Source of the DNA: Streptomyces sp. CB01881
GTDB lineage: Bacteria; Actinomycetota; Actinomycetes; Streptomycetales; Streptomycetaceae
Assembly: GCF_002953255.1 (NCBI RefSeq)
Contig: NZ_CP026498.1
Location: 9,745,605 to 9,809,604, forward strand
Length of the DNA stretch: 64,000 nucleotides
Reading direction: 5' to 3'
Part shown: positions 50,746 through 59,689 of the stretch, piece after piece
Numbering within the stretch: the stretch's first letter is position 1
Layout: every line of letters begins with the position of its first letter
The notes under the pieces: model-generated
The model's input: the letters and a program-made list of their open reading frames with translations, nothing else
The model's database searches: none
What the model was told of the DNA's origin: nothing
Made by a program: the position numbers and the translations under genes

Positions 50746-51459
50746 TCAGTGGCGGTGGTGGTTGTCGGGCTGGGCGGGGTCGCCGGGGTGTTCCAATCCC
50801 TGGACGAGGGTGAGGCGGTGGGCGCGTTCGTGGTCCAGCCAGCGGACGAAGGCGGACCGGCGGGCGGCTGCGCGGACCACCGACCGCGCGTCCGGGCGGT
50901 CGTCCGCAGGGCGGGCCACCGCGACGAGAGCGGCGGTCCAGCCGCCGGCCGTCGCCCACTCGCCCGGCGGCGTGTCGCGCAGGGCGTCGGCCAGCGCGTG
51001 CGGCAGGGTCTGCGGGCCGGCCTCGCAGGTACCGCCGTCCGGGAAGGACAGCGTCCAGGTCTCCGACGGCCCCGGGCGGTCCGCCACGGCCGCGTAGTGA
51101 GCGACCTCCGCCGCCGTCGGCTCGACGTCCGCCGTGACCGCCTCGAACACCGCCCGCACCGCCGCGCTCCCCTCGTACGCGGCGGCGGTGACGGAGCCGA
51201 GTTCGACGGCGGCCTGCTGGTCGAGGTGGGCGGGACCGGATCCGGCGACGGCCAGGCCGCGTTCGGCGGCCACCGCCTCGCACAGCGCCTCCGTCAGCAG
51301 CACCTGGGCCACCCAGCGGGTGAGCTGGCGGTCCTCCGAACCTCCCGGCCGGGGAAGGACGCAGGCACGCGGGCCGGACCGCAGGGTGGCGAGGCGGCGG
51401 TCGAGTGCGGTGCGCGGCAGCGGCCGGCCGTCGAGCAGGCCCAGGACGCCGGCGGTCAC
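50746..51459 (-). CDS. Unrecognised protein of the glycan operon, 237 aa
   Basis: GTG 51459 overlaps the alpha-mannosidase stop (GTGA), so it is coupled as third gene of the GH85-GH38 operon. It begins TAGVLGLLDGRPLPRTALDR, has a helical middle (LTRWVAQVLLTEALCEAVAA; YEGSAAVRAVFEAVTADVEP) and ends WLDHERAHRLTLVQGLEHPG then DPAQPDNHHRH, a His-rich conserved-looking tail. The helical segments resemble SurA/parvulin N-terminal regions but no isomerase domain is clear. No signal peptide. Its constant place beside the mannosidase suggests a glycan-related role, which is an inference. Confidence 0.75.
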   Translation of the reverse strand: MTAGVLGLLDGRPLPRTALDRRLATLRSGPRACVLPRPGGSEDRQLTRWVAQVLLTEALCEAVAAERGLAVAGSGPAHLDQQAAVELGSVTAAAYEGSAAVRAVFEAVTADVEPTAAEVAHYAAVADRPGPSETWTLSFPDGGTCEAGPQTLPHALADALRDTPPGEWATAGGWTAALVAVARPADDRPDARSVVRAAARRSAFVRWLDHERAHRLTLVQGLEHPGDPAQPDNHHRH

Positions 51460-54400
51460 GGCTCCACCACCAGGGCGACGGTCGGGGCGTACTGGCAGCG
51501 GCCGAACCACATCACCTTGGCCAGCGCCCAGGACGAACCGGGCTCGGTGGCTTCGGGGGCGGTGATCTCGAAGTCCACGGTGGTGGCCGACCCGGCCGGG
51601 ACGGTGAAGCCCCGCACGGGTTCCGCGATCGCCTCCCAGGTGCCCCACGGCGAGACGAGCTGCAGTTCACCGCGGATCTCGCCGCGGGTGCGGTTGTGCA
51701 TCACCACCGCCAGGGTGGCCCGGCCGCCGGGAGCGACGCGCAGCGACTCCGAGCCGACCGTCACGGTGAGGCCGGTGTCCCGGCCCTCCACCGCCTTCGT
51801 GCCCTGGGCGGCGGTCCAGTCCTCGGGCGCCCCGCCGGGTACCGGCAGCAGCTCCGGCAGGTCGCCGACCGCGATGGTGACCACGTCCTCCACCTCCTGC
51901 CCGTCGTGCGCGATCCGGACGGCGGCGAAGTGGAGCCCGGGTTCGGCGCCGGCCGGCGGGGTGAGCGTGACCGGGAAGCGCAGGTGGCCGCCCGCCTCCA
52001 GCCGGTAGGGGCGGGCGGTGAGGCTCGCCGTCCAGCCCGCGGGCGGCAGGACGAGCACCGTCCCCTCGACGGCGGCGTCCCGCAGCTGCGAGGAGAGCGC
52101 CACCGACAGCGACACCGGCCCGCCCGCGCCGTCCGTCCGCAGCAGGCCGGGCGACACCCCGACCGACACCGGGAGGTAGCCGAGCGGCGCCGGTCCCCGG
52201 TTGTGCAGCCAGTACCGGGCGTGGACGGGCTGGGCGGCCTCGGCGACCGCGCCGAGCACCGGGCCGGCCGGGTCCGAGGTCACACTCGGCCGGGCCAGCA
52301 CGGTGGCGATCTGCGAGCCGGAGAGCTCCAGGTCCGCCGGCCCGAGCGGACGCTCCAGCAGGTCGGCCCGGTGGAGTTCGGTGAGGCCGAGGGCCCCGCC
52401 GAGGGCCGCCGTGCGTCCCAGGCCCGTCGATTCGACCAGCCGTACGGTCAGTTGGTCGCCGAGCGGCCGGGCCGAGCCGTGCGCGATGGGGTTGCCGGCC
52501 GGCTTGAGGGCGCCGAGCAGCACCTCGCGGGCCGGTTCCACCCGCAGCCAGGAGAGGGTGGCGGGCAGCGGGCCCACCTGCGCCGGGGTGAGCCGGGCGT
52601 ACAGCGGGTGGTTGAACTCCTGCCCCTGTGCGGGCAGCGTCAGGGCCCGCCAGTCTCCCGCGCCGCCCACCAGCGCGTAGCTGAACTCATGGGTCCAGTG
52701 CTGGAGTTGGAAGGACGCACCGTCGGGCAGGGTGCGCCGGGGCGGGTCGATCCAGACACCGGAGGGCCAGCCGGTGCAGGAGCGCATCAGCGAGAGGTGC
52801 AGCGCGCCGGTGGCGTCGACGGCGAAGCCGGGCAGGCCGAAGCTGAGCAGTCCGACGGTGTGGTCGACGAGTTGTTCCGAGGCGTGGAGCGGTCCGGGGC
52901 AGACGGCGGTGACCCGGGCATCGGCGAGGTCCTGCGCCAGAGCGGCGGGATCGGTGACCACGAGGGCGGGCAGCGCGCGCAGGTCGCGCAGGTCGGCGCC
53001 GGGCCGCCACACCTCGGCGAGCGGGGTCAGCGCGGGCACCCAGACGGCGCCGTGCGCCTTCAGCACACGCGCGTACTCCTCCCCGGCCCGCTCGATCAAC
53101 TCCCGTGCCGCCTCGTTGACGTCCGGCCCGCCGACCACGATCCGGAAGTCCGGCAGGTTGGAGTCGACGTCCAGCCAGCCGTAGCGGGCCCAGTCCGCGC
53201 CCGAGGTGGTGGCGGTGACGCCGACCCGGGCGAGTGCGACCACCAACGCGCGCGCGTCGGCGGCCGCGTCCAGATCGGGGACGACCACCTCGGCCACGCC
53301 CAGCGCCCGTTCGCCCAGCACCGCACCGGACGGATCGGTGAGTACCGCGCGTGCCGTGGAACCGAGGCCGAACCAGGTGTTGGCGGGGTTGTCGAGGGTC
53401 CACGGCGCCTCGGCGGAGTCGACGTCGGGCAGTGCGAAGCCACGGCCGACCACCGCGTCCGCGACCTCGCTGACCGGCAGCGCCCCGGGCAGGTCCACCG
53501 GGAAGCGCAGCCGCAACAGGCGGTCGGCGCCGGAGTGGTCGACCACCCGGGTGCGGCAGTCGACGCGGTCCACGCCGCGCCACAGGGTCACGGTCTGCTC
53601 GTAGCGGACACCGTCCACCGTTCCGCCGATCACCAGCCGTTCGCCGAGCGGGCCGGTCTCCCGGCGGACGTCCGCGGGCAGGTCGCCGGAACCGGCCACC
53701 GGGCCCTTGGGCACGAGGTGCCAGGGGCCCTCGCCGAAGTCGGGGTGCTGCGGGTACTCCTCGTAGACCCGCAGCTCGTTGCCGATCGCGCCGGAGCGGA
53801 TCAACTCCCGGTCGTGGAGCAGATCGTGAACTGACGTCAGACAGCCGCCGCGCCCGGGGTCGGCGGTCACCCGGTACCGGGCGTTGGCGACCGTCCGGCC
53901 CTCGGCGGCCGACCAGGCGGTGTCCTCCTCCGGCCCGGGGACCAGCCGCCAGGTGCGCCAGCCCAGCGCGGGCACGTCGGCGGCCAGGAACCGCAAGGTC
54001 CCCCGGTCGACGGCGCTGGGCACCACCGAGCCGGTGTCGTCCAGCACCCGCACCGCCTGCCCACCGCGTGGCAGCGGCACGGCCACCAGGTCGGTCCGGT
54101 CGAAGGAGAGCGTGTTGGTGACGACGACGGCCTCGCCCGCGCCCGTGGTGTCCACCCGGCCGGTGAGCGCCTCCAGTGCCCGGTCGCGGACGTCGGCCGC
54201 GAGGTCGTACGCCTCCCGCCAGCCGCCGAGCAGGTCCAGGTAGACCTGGTCGGATTCGGAGCCGGTGATCGCGTCATGGTGCGCGCCGTAGGCGAGTTGG
54301 CGCCAGACCTTGTCCAGGGCGCCCGAGGGGTAGCGGCCCAGCCCGTGCACCACGGCCAGCGTGGCCAGCTTCTCGGCGTCGACGGCCGCGACCTCGGCGG

Positions 54401-55649
54401 CCCGCTGGGCCTGCTTGGTGTCGATGTAGGAGACGTCCTTGCCGGTGTAGACCGGGTTCATGTCCCGGGTCTGCGGGCTGGGCCGGCGGCCGGTGGCCTC
54501 CAGCTCGGCACGGACGGCATCCAGGAAGTCGCGCGGGGTGGCGCAGACGAACCGCGGCCAGAGGTACTTCGAGGCCCAGGAGCGGTGGATCTCGGTGACC
54601 CACTTGTTCGGCGGGGTGTAGTCGGTGCCGACCGGCAGCAGCAGGTTCCTGGTCGCACCGACCGGCTTGAGCTTGCGGTACAGATCGAGGACGGCCTGCT
54701 CGGCGGTGGCGAGGTCGGCGGAGGAGTCCATCCACCAGCCGGCCGAGTAGTGGTGCGGCATGTAGTGGGTGAGCACGCCCTCGCCGGAGGGCGCGATCCA
54801 CTCGAACTCGCTCGGGAACTGCATCACCCGGGCGTCGTCCTTGGCCTCGCGGAAGTTCTTCTGGATCGGGCCCCACTGGTGGAACGGGCCGCGCGCCCAG
54901 GCACTGCCGGTGAGGCCGGCTGCCGCCAGGTGGCCGGGGAACTGCGGGTCGTGCCCGAACACGTCGAGCTGCCAGGCGGTCTGCGGATCGCCGCCGAGGA
55001 CGTCGCGCTGGTACCCGATGCCGTAGACGATGTTGCGGATGGTGGTCTCGGCGCCGGTGAGGTTGGTGTTGGGCTCGTTGTAGGTGCCGCCGACCAGCTC
55101 GACCTGGCCGCGTTCCAGCAACAGCCGCAGCGCCTCCCGGCGCTCCGGGTGCTGGTCGAAGTAGGGCTTCAGGTAGTCGACTTCGGCGAGCACGAACTTG
55201 TACACCGGGTCGCGCAGCGCCAGCTCCAGGTGTGCGTCGACCAGGGCGAAGCCGTTGCGCTCCCAGAGCGGCCGGGTGGTGGCGTCGGCGGAGAGCAGCT
55301 CCCACGGCGAGGTGTACGCGGCCTGGGTGTTCCACCAGACCGGGTCGTAGTGGAAGTGCGAGACCATGAACATCGTCCAACCGGGCTCGGCGACTTCGAC
55401 GACGCCCTCGGCGCGTGCGCCGCCGGCCTCCACCCGGACGTCCACGCGCGCCCCCGGTGCCGGGCCGGTGATCTCCAGGGGGACTTCGACCAGCCCCGTG
55501 CCGGCCGCCTCGCCCCGCACGCCCGGACCGGTGACGGTGATCCGGGTGGCGGGCGGGCCGTCGAGGGTCACCCGCAGCAGCTGGCGCGGCGCGTCCTCAG
55601 GGCCGGTGAAGAGGTCCGTGCTTTCGACGGCGGTGATGGTGACCGACAC
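51456..55649 (-). CDS. GH38 alpha-mannosidase, 1397 aa
   Basis: Retaining zinc-dependent alpha-mannosidase. The metal motif SHFHYDPVW is at about 97-105, and the nucleophile Asp lies in TAWQLDVFGHDPQFPG near 228. AYGAHHDAITGSESDQVY holds the later zinc His residues. The central and C-terminal beta domains follow (VVVTNTLSFDRTDLVAVPLP onward), ending with an NPCBM/NEW3-like sandwich (LSVALSSQLRDAAVEGTVLV). No signal peptide, so it acts in the cytosol on imported oligomannose. It is longer than the usual 1000-aa GH38, as in actinobacterial relatives. GTG 55649 is 32 bp after the GH85 stop. Confidence 0.93.
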   Translation of the reverse strand: MSVTITAVESTDLFTGPEDAPRQLLRVTLDGPPATRITVTGPGVRGEAAGTGLVEVPLEITGPAPGARVDVRVEAGGARAEGVVEVAEPGWTMFMVSHFHYDPVWWNTQAAYTSPWELLSADATTRPLWERNGFALVDAHLELALRDPVYKFVLAEVDYLKPYFDQHPERREALRLLLERGQVELVGGTYNEPNTNLTGAETTIRNIVYGIGYQRDVLGGDPQTAWQLDVFGHDPQFPGHLAAAGLTGSAWARGPFHQWGPIQKNFREAKDDARVMQFPSEFEWIAPSGEGVLTHYMPHHYSAGWWMDSSADLATAEQAVLDLYRKLKPVGATRNLLLPVGTDYTPPNKWVTEIHRSWASKYLWPRFVCATPRDFLDAVRAELEATGRRPSPQTRDMNPVYTGKDVSYIDTKQAQRAAEVAAVDAEKLATLAVVHGLGRYPSGALDKVWRQLAYGAHHDAITGSESDQVYLDLLGGWREAYDLAADVRDRALEALTGRVDTTGAGEAVVVTNTLSFDRTDLVAVPLPRGGQAVRVLDDTGSVVPSAVDRGTLRFLAADVPALGWRTWRLVPGPEEDTAWSAAEGRTVANARYRVTADPGRGGCLTSVHDLLHDRELIRSGAIGNELRVYEEYPQHPDFGEGPWHLVPKGPVAGSGDLPADVRRETGPLGERLVIGGTVDGVRYEQTVTLWRGVDRVDCRTRVVDHSGADRLLRLRFPVDLPGALPVSEVADAVVGRGFALPDVDSAEAPWTLDNPANTWFGLGSTARAVLTDPSGAVLGERALGVAEVVVPDLDAAADARALVVALARVGVTATTSGADWARYGWLDVDSNLPDFRIVVGGPDVNEAARELIERAGEEYARVLKAHGAVWVPALTPLAEVWRPGADLRDLRALPALVVTDPAALAQDLADARVTAVCPGPLHASEQLVDHTVGLLSFGLPGFAVDATGALHLSLMRSCTGWPSGVWIDPPRRTLPDGASFQLQHWTHEFSYALVGGAGDWRALTLPAQGQEFNHPLYARLTPAQVGPLPATLSWLRVEPAREVLLGALKPAGNPIAHGSARPLGDQLTVRLVESTGLGRTAALGGALGLTELHRADLLERPLGPADLELSGSQIATVLARPSVTSDPAGPVLGAVAEAAQPVHARYWLHNRGPAPLGYLPVSVGVSPGLLRTDGAGGPVSLSVALSSQLRDAAVEGTVLVLPPAGWTASLTARPYRLEAGGHLRFPVTLTPPAGAEPGLHFAAVRIAHDGQEVEDVVTIAVGDLPELLPVPGGAPEDWTAAQGTKAVEGRDTGLTVTVGSESLRVAPGGRATLAVVMHNRTRGEIRGELQLVSPWGTWEAIAEPVRGFTVPAGSATTVDFEITAPEATEPGSSWALAKVMWFGRCQYAPTVALVVEP

Positions 55650-55681
55650 GGGACTGGTCCTTTCACGAAGGTACGGCGGAG

Positions 55682-58147
55682 CTACGCGCCCCAGGCCTCG
55701 AACTCGTAGACGCGGGCGGCGGGGTCGGTGCCCTGGGTGGGCCTGGTGACGACCAGCCGGACGTAGCGCGCCGTGGTGGTCACCGGGTGGGTGGTGGTGC
55801 CGGCGGTGTTCCCGGTGACGGTGGCGACGGTGGTCCACGGGTCGGTGGCCGCCGAACGCACCTGGATCGAGAAGTCCCGGGTGTTGTAGGAGGAGCTCTC
55901 GCCGCCGGCCGAGGCGTGCTTGACCACGAACTTGGAGAGCGGCTGCGCCGATCCGAGGTCCACCTCCAGCCACTTGGCCGACGTGGTGGTGCACCACTTG
56001 TCGCCGTTGCCGCCGTTGACGGTGCCGTTGACCGCCTTGGCCGGGGTCTCGTTGGCGTTGCACTGGCCGGAGCCGGTGGCCGGGCGGTTCAGCGCCAGGT
56101 TGCCGCCGGCGGGCGGGGTGCCGGTCCAGGAGACCGTGGTGGTGGCGGCGGTGGAGCGGCCGTACTCGGTGGAGACGGCCACGACCTCGACGGTGGTGCT
56201 GCGCTCGGTGCCGGCCCGGTCCAGCTTGTTGACGAAGTAGGCGTCGGACGGCGTCGCCCCGAGGAAGGTGCGGGTCCCGTCGGCGCCCCGCCGGTACACC
56301 TCGTAGTGGTGGACGGAGCCGCCGGCCGGGGCCGTCCAGGAGAGCCGCAGCGACTGGCTGGAGCCGGCCACCACGTCACTGGCGCCGAGCACGGTGAGGC
56401 CACCGGGTGCACCCGGGGTTTCCACAGCACCGTCGTAGACGGCGAGTTGGCCGATCCTCAGATCGTAGGCCGGGTCGTTGCCGTCGGCCTGGAGGCCGAT
56501 CTGGGCGATGGTGCGACCGACGTAGGCGGAGAGGTCGAGGGTGTGGCGCTCCCACCCGGTGCCGGAGTTGGCGCCCAGGTCGAGGGTGGTGAAGCTGGTC
56601 GGCGCGTCGGTGAAGGAGATCGCGGCCTTGAGCCTGGTCGGCCCGGCGGCCGGGGTCTTCACCACCACGGAGAGCCTGCTGTCCGCCGCGACCGGCAACC
56701 GGCTCTGGTAGAGGCGGACGGTGTTGGCGGCGTCCAGCCTGCCGGTGAGGCGCAGCGAGGAGCCGCCCTCGTAGGCGTCGGTGAAGTCGATGGACGGGGT
56801 GAGCCTGGTGCCGGTGGAGCTGACCAGCCAGCGGTAGGTGGGCGGGACGTCCTGGAGCGAGAGGTTGTTCCAGCCGCCGGTGGCCGCCCGGGCGCCGCCG
56901 GTCTGGTAGAAGTCGCCCTGTCCGGTGTCGAAGTTGGTGACGAACGGCTTGGCGGTGATCGGCGAGGACTCGGCGACGTAGCTGGAGAGGCCCTTCCAGC
57001 TGGACGAGGTGGCCGTGTTGGAGGGGTCGTTGTTGGCGCCGACCCAGTAGCGGGAGTCCTTGGCGTAGAAGTCGGCGCGGTCGGTGGCGGACTTCCACGT
57101 CCACTCCGGGCGGTAGAGGCCGAGCGAGGTGGTGTGCGGCTTGTTCGCGGGGAAGAGCGCGTTCCAGTCGACGCCGGTGTTGTAGCCGTTGGCCTCGGTG
57201 TCGATGCCGGAGTAGAGGTCGTACTCGCTGCGGCCGAGGCTGCGGGCCAGGGTACGGGACGAATCCAGGCCGGAGGCACTCCAGTTGAAGTTGAGGAACA
57301 TCGAGTCGGCGGTCCGCCTGTTCCCCTCCTGGAGGAAGGAGTCGTTGGCGGAGGTCAGCGCGTTCTGCCAACTGACCGATCCCGACTCGGTCATGGCGTC
57401 GTACCACATGAACTCGGTGGAGCTCTGCGCCTTGGTGTACTGCATGAGGTTGCGGACCTCGCCGGCCAGGGCCGAATCGCCGCCGCCGGTCTCCTGGTTG
57501 ATGAACCAGCCGTCGAAGCCGTAGTACTGGGCGGCCTGGGCGAGCTTGTCGGCGACGGGGTAGCGGGTGCCGGACTTCTGGACGAAGTCGCGGACCCACT
57601 GGAGCTGGCCGCCGTACGCGGCGGGCGGGAAGAACACGGTGCCGTACACCTTGACGCCGTTGCGGTGGGCGGCGTCGATGACGGTCGGGTTGGGGGCGAG
57701 GATGAGGCCCTCGCCGGCCGAGCCGCCCCAGAAGACCAGCTTGTCGACGTACTGCCAGTAGCCGAACGCGTAGTAGTTGGGGTCGGCGGAGCCCTGGGAG
57801 GGGTTGTTGGAGGTCGGCCCGAAGGACACCAGGGAGGCCACCTTGCCCTCGCCGGCCCGGGCGTTGGGGTTGGCCTTGAGCGCCGGGTCGCTGGTGCGCG
57901 GCTGGAGCGGGACGCGGGAGCGGTTGAAGCGGGCGTCCGGATCGGTGGCCGGGTCCCAGTTCAGGATGGTGTTCGGGTACCAGTAGGACGCGTACGGCTG
58001 GGTGCCGGGCGCCGCGGCGACGGGCGCGGGGGCGGTGACGGGCGCGGGCGCGGGGGCGGGCGGTGTGCCGGCGTGGGCGGCGGGTGCGGTGCCCAGGACG
58101 GCGGCCCCGAGGGCGGCGCTCAGGAGCAGGGGTAGGCGTCGTGACAT
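55682..58147 (-). CDS. Secreted GH85 endo-beta-N-acetylglucosaminidase with CBM32, 821 aa
   Basis: It cleaves the chitobiose core of N-glycans, releasing the glycan from the protein. Signal peptide 1-26 (LLLSAALGAAVLGTAPAAHA). The GH85 domain spans about 45-345, with SYWYPNTILNWDPATDPDAR, YWQYVDKLVFWGGSAGEGLI and the catalytic YGFDGWFINQETGG (Asn217/Glu219). A beta-sandwich (about 390-540), an Fn3-like domain (about 550-660) and a discoidin/CBM32 domain (NLALNRPATGSGQC onward) follow. It is the first gene of the operon. The upstream gap of 300 bp carries a LacI site at its far end. Confidence 0.93.
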   Translation of the reverse strand: MSRRLPLLLSAALGAAVLGTAPAAHAGTPPAPAPAPVTAPAPVAAAPGTQPYASYWYPNTILNWDPATDPDARFNRSRVPLQPRTSDPALKANPNARAGEGKVASLVSFGPTSNNPSQGSADPNYYAFGYWQYVDKLVFWGGSAGEGLILAPNPTVIDAAHRNGVKVYGTVFFPPAAYGGQLQWVRDFVQKSGTRYPVADKLAQAAQYYGFDGWFINQETGGGDSALAGEVRNLMQYTKAQSSTEFMWYDAMTESGSVSWQNALTSANDSFLQEGNRRTADSMFLNFNWSASGLDSSRTLARSLGRSEYDLYSGIDTEANGYNTGVDWNALFPANKPHTTSLGLYRPEWTWKSATDRADFYAKDSRYWVGANNDPSNTATSSSWKGLSSYVAESSPITAKPFVTNFDTGQGDFYQTGGARAATGGWNNLSLQDVPPTYRWLVSSTGTRLTPSIDFTDAYEGGSSLRLTGRLDAANTVRLYQSRLPVAADSRLSVVVKTPAAGPTRLKAAISFTDAPTSFTTLDLGANSGTGWERHTLDLSAYVGRTIAQIGLQADGNDPAYDLRIGQLAVYDGAVETPGAPGGLTVLGASDVVAGSSQSLRLSWTAPAGGSVHHYEVYRRGADGTRTFLGATPSDAYFVNKLDRAGTERSTTVEVVAVSTEYGRSTAATTTVSWTGTPPAGGNLALNRPATGSGQCNANETPAKAVNGTVNGGNGDKWCTTTSAKWLEVDLGSAQPLSKFVVKHASAGGESSSYNTRDFSIQVRSAATDPWTTVATVTGNTAGTTTHPVTTTARYVRLVVTRPTQGTDPAARVYEFEAWGA

Positions 58148-58448
58148 GCGGTGGCTCCGATCGGGCGGAGGAGGGTGGGGGCCGGGCCGCCCGCGGCGGG
58201 GCGGTCCGGGTGCATGCGTGTGGCGCTGTACGGGTGCGGGGGCGGTGCCGCGGGAGGCGACGCCCGGGCCGGACGCGGACGTGCGGCCCGGCCGGCCCGC
58301 ACGGCGCGGCGCGGCGGTACGCGCCGCGGCCGGCGGCGCGGGCGCGCCGGGCACCGGGTGGCACCGGACGCGTCAGGTGGCCGTGGGCGGCTCGTCGGCC
58401 GTCCGCCCACGGTGGCGCGCCGAGCGGGGCCCGCTCGGCGCTGCGAGG
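58148..58448. other. Promoter region of the GH85-GH38 operon
   Basis: 301 bp between GH85 and lacI, very G/C-rich, no gene. The LacI-type site at 58449-58462 lies at its upper edge. Confidence 0.5.
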
Positions 58449-58462
58449 CTAAACCGGTTCAG
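58449..58462. promoter_or_regulatory. LacI operator overlapping lacI stop codon
   Basis: CTAAACCGGTTCAG, a near-perfect palindrome with the CCGG centre typical of LacI-family sites in this phylum. It overlaps the last codons of lacI (Glu-Pro-Val-stop) and lies 302 bp upstream of the GH85 start, so it would control the GH85-GH38 operon from a distal promoter. Confidence 0.75.
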
Positions 58463-59537
58463 ATCCCGTGTCAACGGTCCGCGCAACGGCCACTCCGGCG
58501 GGTGAGCCGGCGTGCCGGCCGGGGCCCGGTGGCGAGGTGGACTCCCGGACGGTCAGCCGAGGGGTGGGCATCTGCAGGTCGCGTCCGGGGCCGGTCTCGT
58601 CGACCACCGCGAGCAGGCTCCGGGCGACCTGCTCGCCGAGTGCGAAGGTGTCCCGGCTGAGCGCCGTCAGCGGCGGGTGCACGATCCGGGCGAGCACCGA
58701 GTCGTCGAAGGAGACGATCGACAGCTCGCCGGGCACCGGGACCCCCATCTCGCCGGCCACCCCGAGCCCGGCCACCGCCATCACGTCGCTGTCGTAGACG
58801 ATCGCGGTGGGCCGCCGGGGGCGGGAGAGCAGGGTGCGGGTGGCGGCGGCGCCCTCGGCGTCGCTGAAGTCGGTCGGCACCGAGACCGCCTCCTCCAGGC
58901 CGAGCCGCCGGGAGGCGTCGCGCAGCGCCCTGATCCGGCGCTGGGTGTGCTGGAAGTGCGGCAGCCCGGCCAGGTGCGCGATCCGGCGGTGGCCGATGGC
59001 GGCCAGGTAGTCGACGATCGAGAGCATCGCCTCCCGGTCGTCGGCCCAGATCCGCACCGGACCGCCGCCCTTGCCGGGGCCGCCCAGCACGACGGCGGGC
59101 AGCGCCAGCTCCTCCAGCACCTCCAGCCGCGGGTCGCGGACCTGGAGGTCGACCACGATGAAGCCGTCGACCCGGTGTTCGGAGGCCCAGCGCCGGTAGA
59201 CCTCGATCTCGGCGGCGGTGTCCTCGACGACCATCAGGTGCAGTGCGACCGAGTGGGCGGAGAGGACGGCCTGGAGGCCGGAGAGCAGTTGGCTGAAGAA
59301 CGGCTCGACACCGATGGTGCGGGCCGGGCGCGCGATCACCAGGCCGACCGCGTCGGCCCTGGCCCCGCCCAGGGCGCGGGCGGCGCTGTGCGGCCGCCAG
59401 TTCATCTCCTCGGCGACCCGGAGGATCCGGGCCCTCGTCGCCTCGCTCACCCCGGGGCGCCCGTTGAGCGCGAAGGACACCGCGCCCTTGGAGACGCCGG
59501 CCTGGCGGGCGATGTCGGCGATGGTCGGTCTGCCCAC
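58449..59537 (-). CDS. LacI-family repressor, 362 aa
   Basis: N-terminal helix-turn-helix and hinge: RPTIADIARQAGVSKGAVSF then ALNGRPGVSEATRARILRVA, with the AARALGG hinge. The periplasmic-binding-like core runs ADAVGLVIARPARTIGVEPF to LTALSRDTFALGEQVARSLL. GTG 59537 follows GAGAGGAG and gives the usual MGRPTI-type start. It is divergent from the sugar ABC operon and followed by the GH85 operon; matching sites flank it on both sides, so it very likely represses both until a glycan-derived sugar is bound. Confidence 0.93.
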   Translation of the reverse strand: MGRPTIADIARQAGVSKGAVSFALNGRPGVSEATRARILRVAEEMNWRPHSAARALGGARADAVGLVIARPARTIGVEPFFSQLLSGLQAVLSAHSVALHLMVVEDTAAEIEVYRRWASEHRVDGFIVVDLQVRDPRLEVLEELALPAVVLGGPGKGGGPVRIWADDREAMLSIVDYLAAIGHRRIAHLAGLPHFQHTQRRIRALRDASRRLGLEEAVSVPTDFSDAEGAAATRTLLSRPRRPTAIVYDSDVMAVAGLGVAGEMGVPVPGELSIVSFDDSVLARIVHPPLTALSRDTFALGEQVARSLLAVVDETGPGRDLQMPTPRLTVRESTSPPGPGRHAGSPAGVAVARTVDTGSEPV

Positions 59538-59555
59538 AGGGATCCGACTCCTCTC

Positions 59556-59610
59556 TTGACATCCAAGTTTAGGCGGGAGCATAGTCCCTGCAACAGCTAG
59601 ACCGGTTTAG
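59556..59610 (+). promoter_or_regulatory. Promoter and LacI operator of the ABC operon
   Basis: TTGACA at 59556-59561 and CATAGT at 59580-59585 are 18 bp apart, a good -35/-10 pair. CTAGACCGGTTTAG at 59597-59610 follows and matches the site at 58449 with one or two changes. A bound repressor there would block the start of transcription. Confidence 0.75.
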
Positions 59611-59689
59611 TACATCAGGTTGCGAAAACCCAGCAGGTTCGAGAACTCGGCACGATCCCCCACCCACCCCCCTGGACCGGGAGACCCTC

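Noticed and set aside
50645..51283. Arg-rich minus-strand frame beside the 237-aa gene
   Set aside because: Typical GC-rich shadow frame of 50746-51459.
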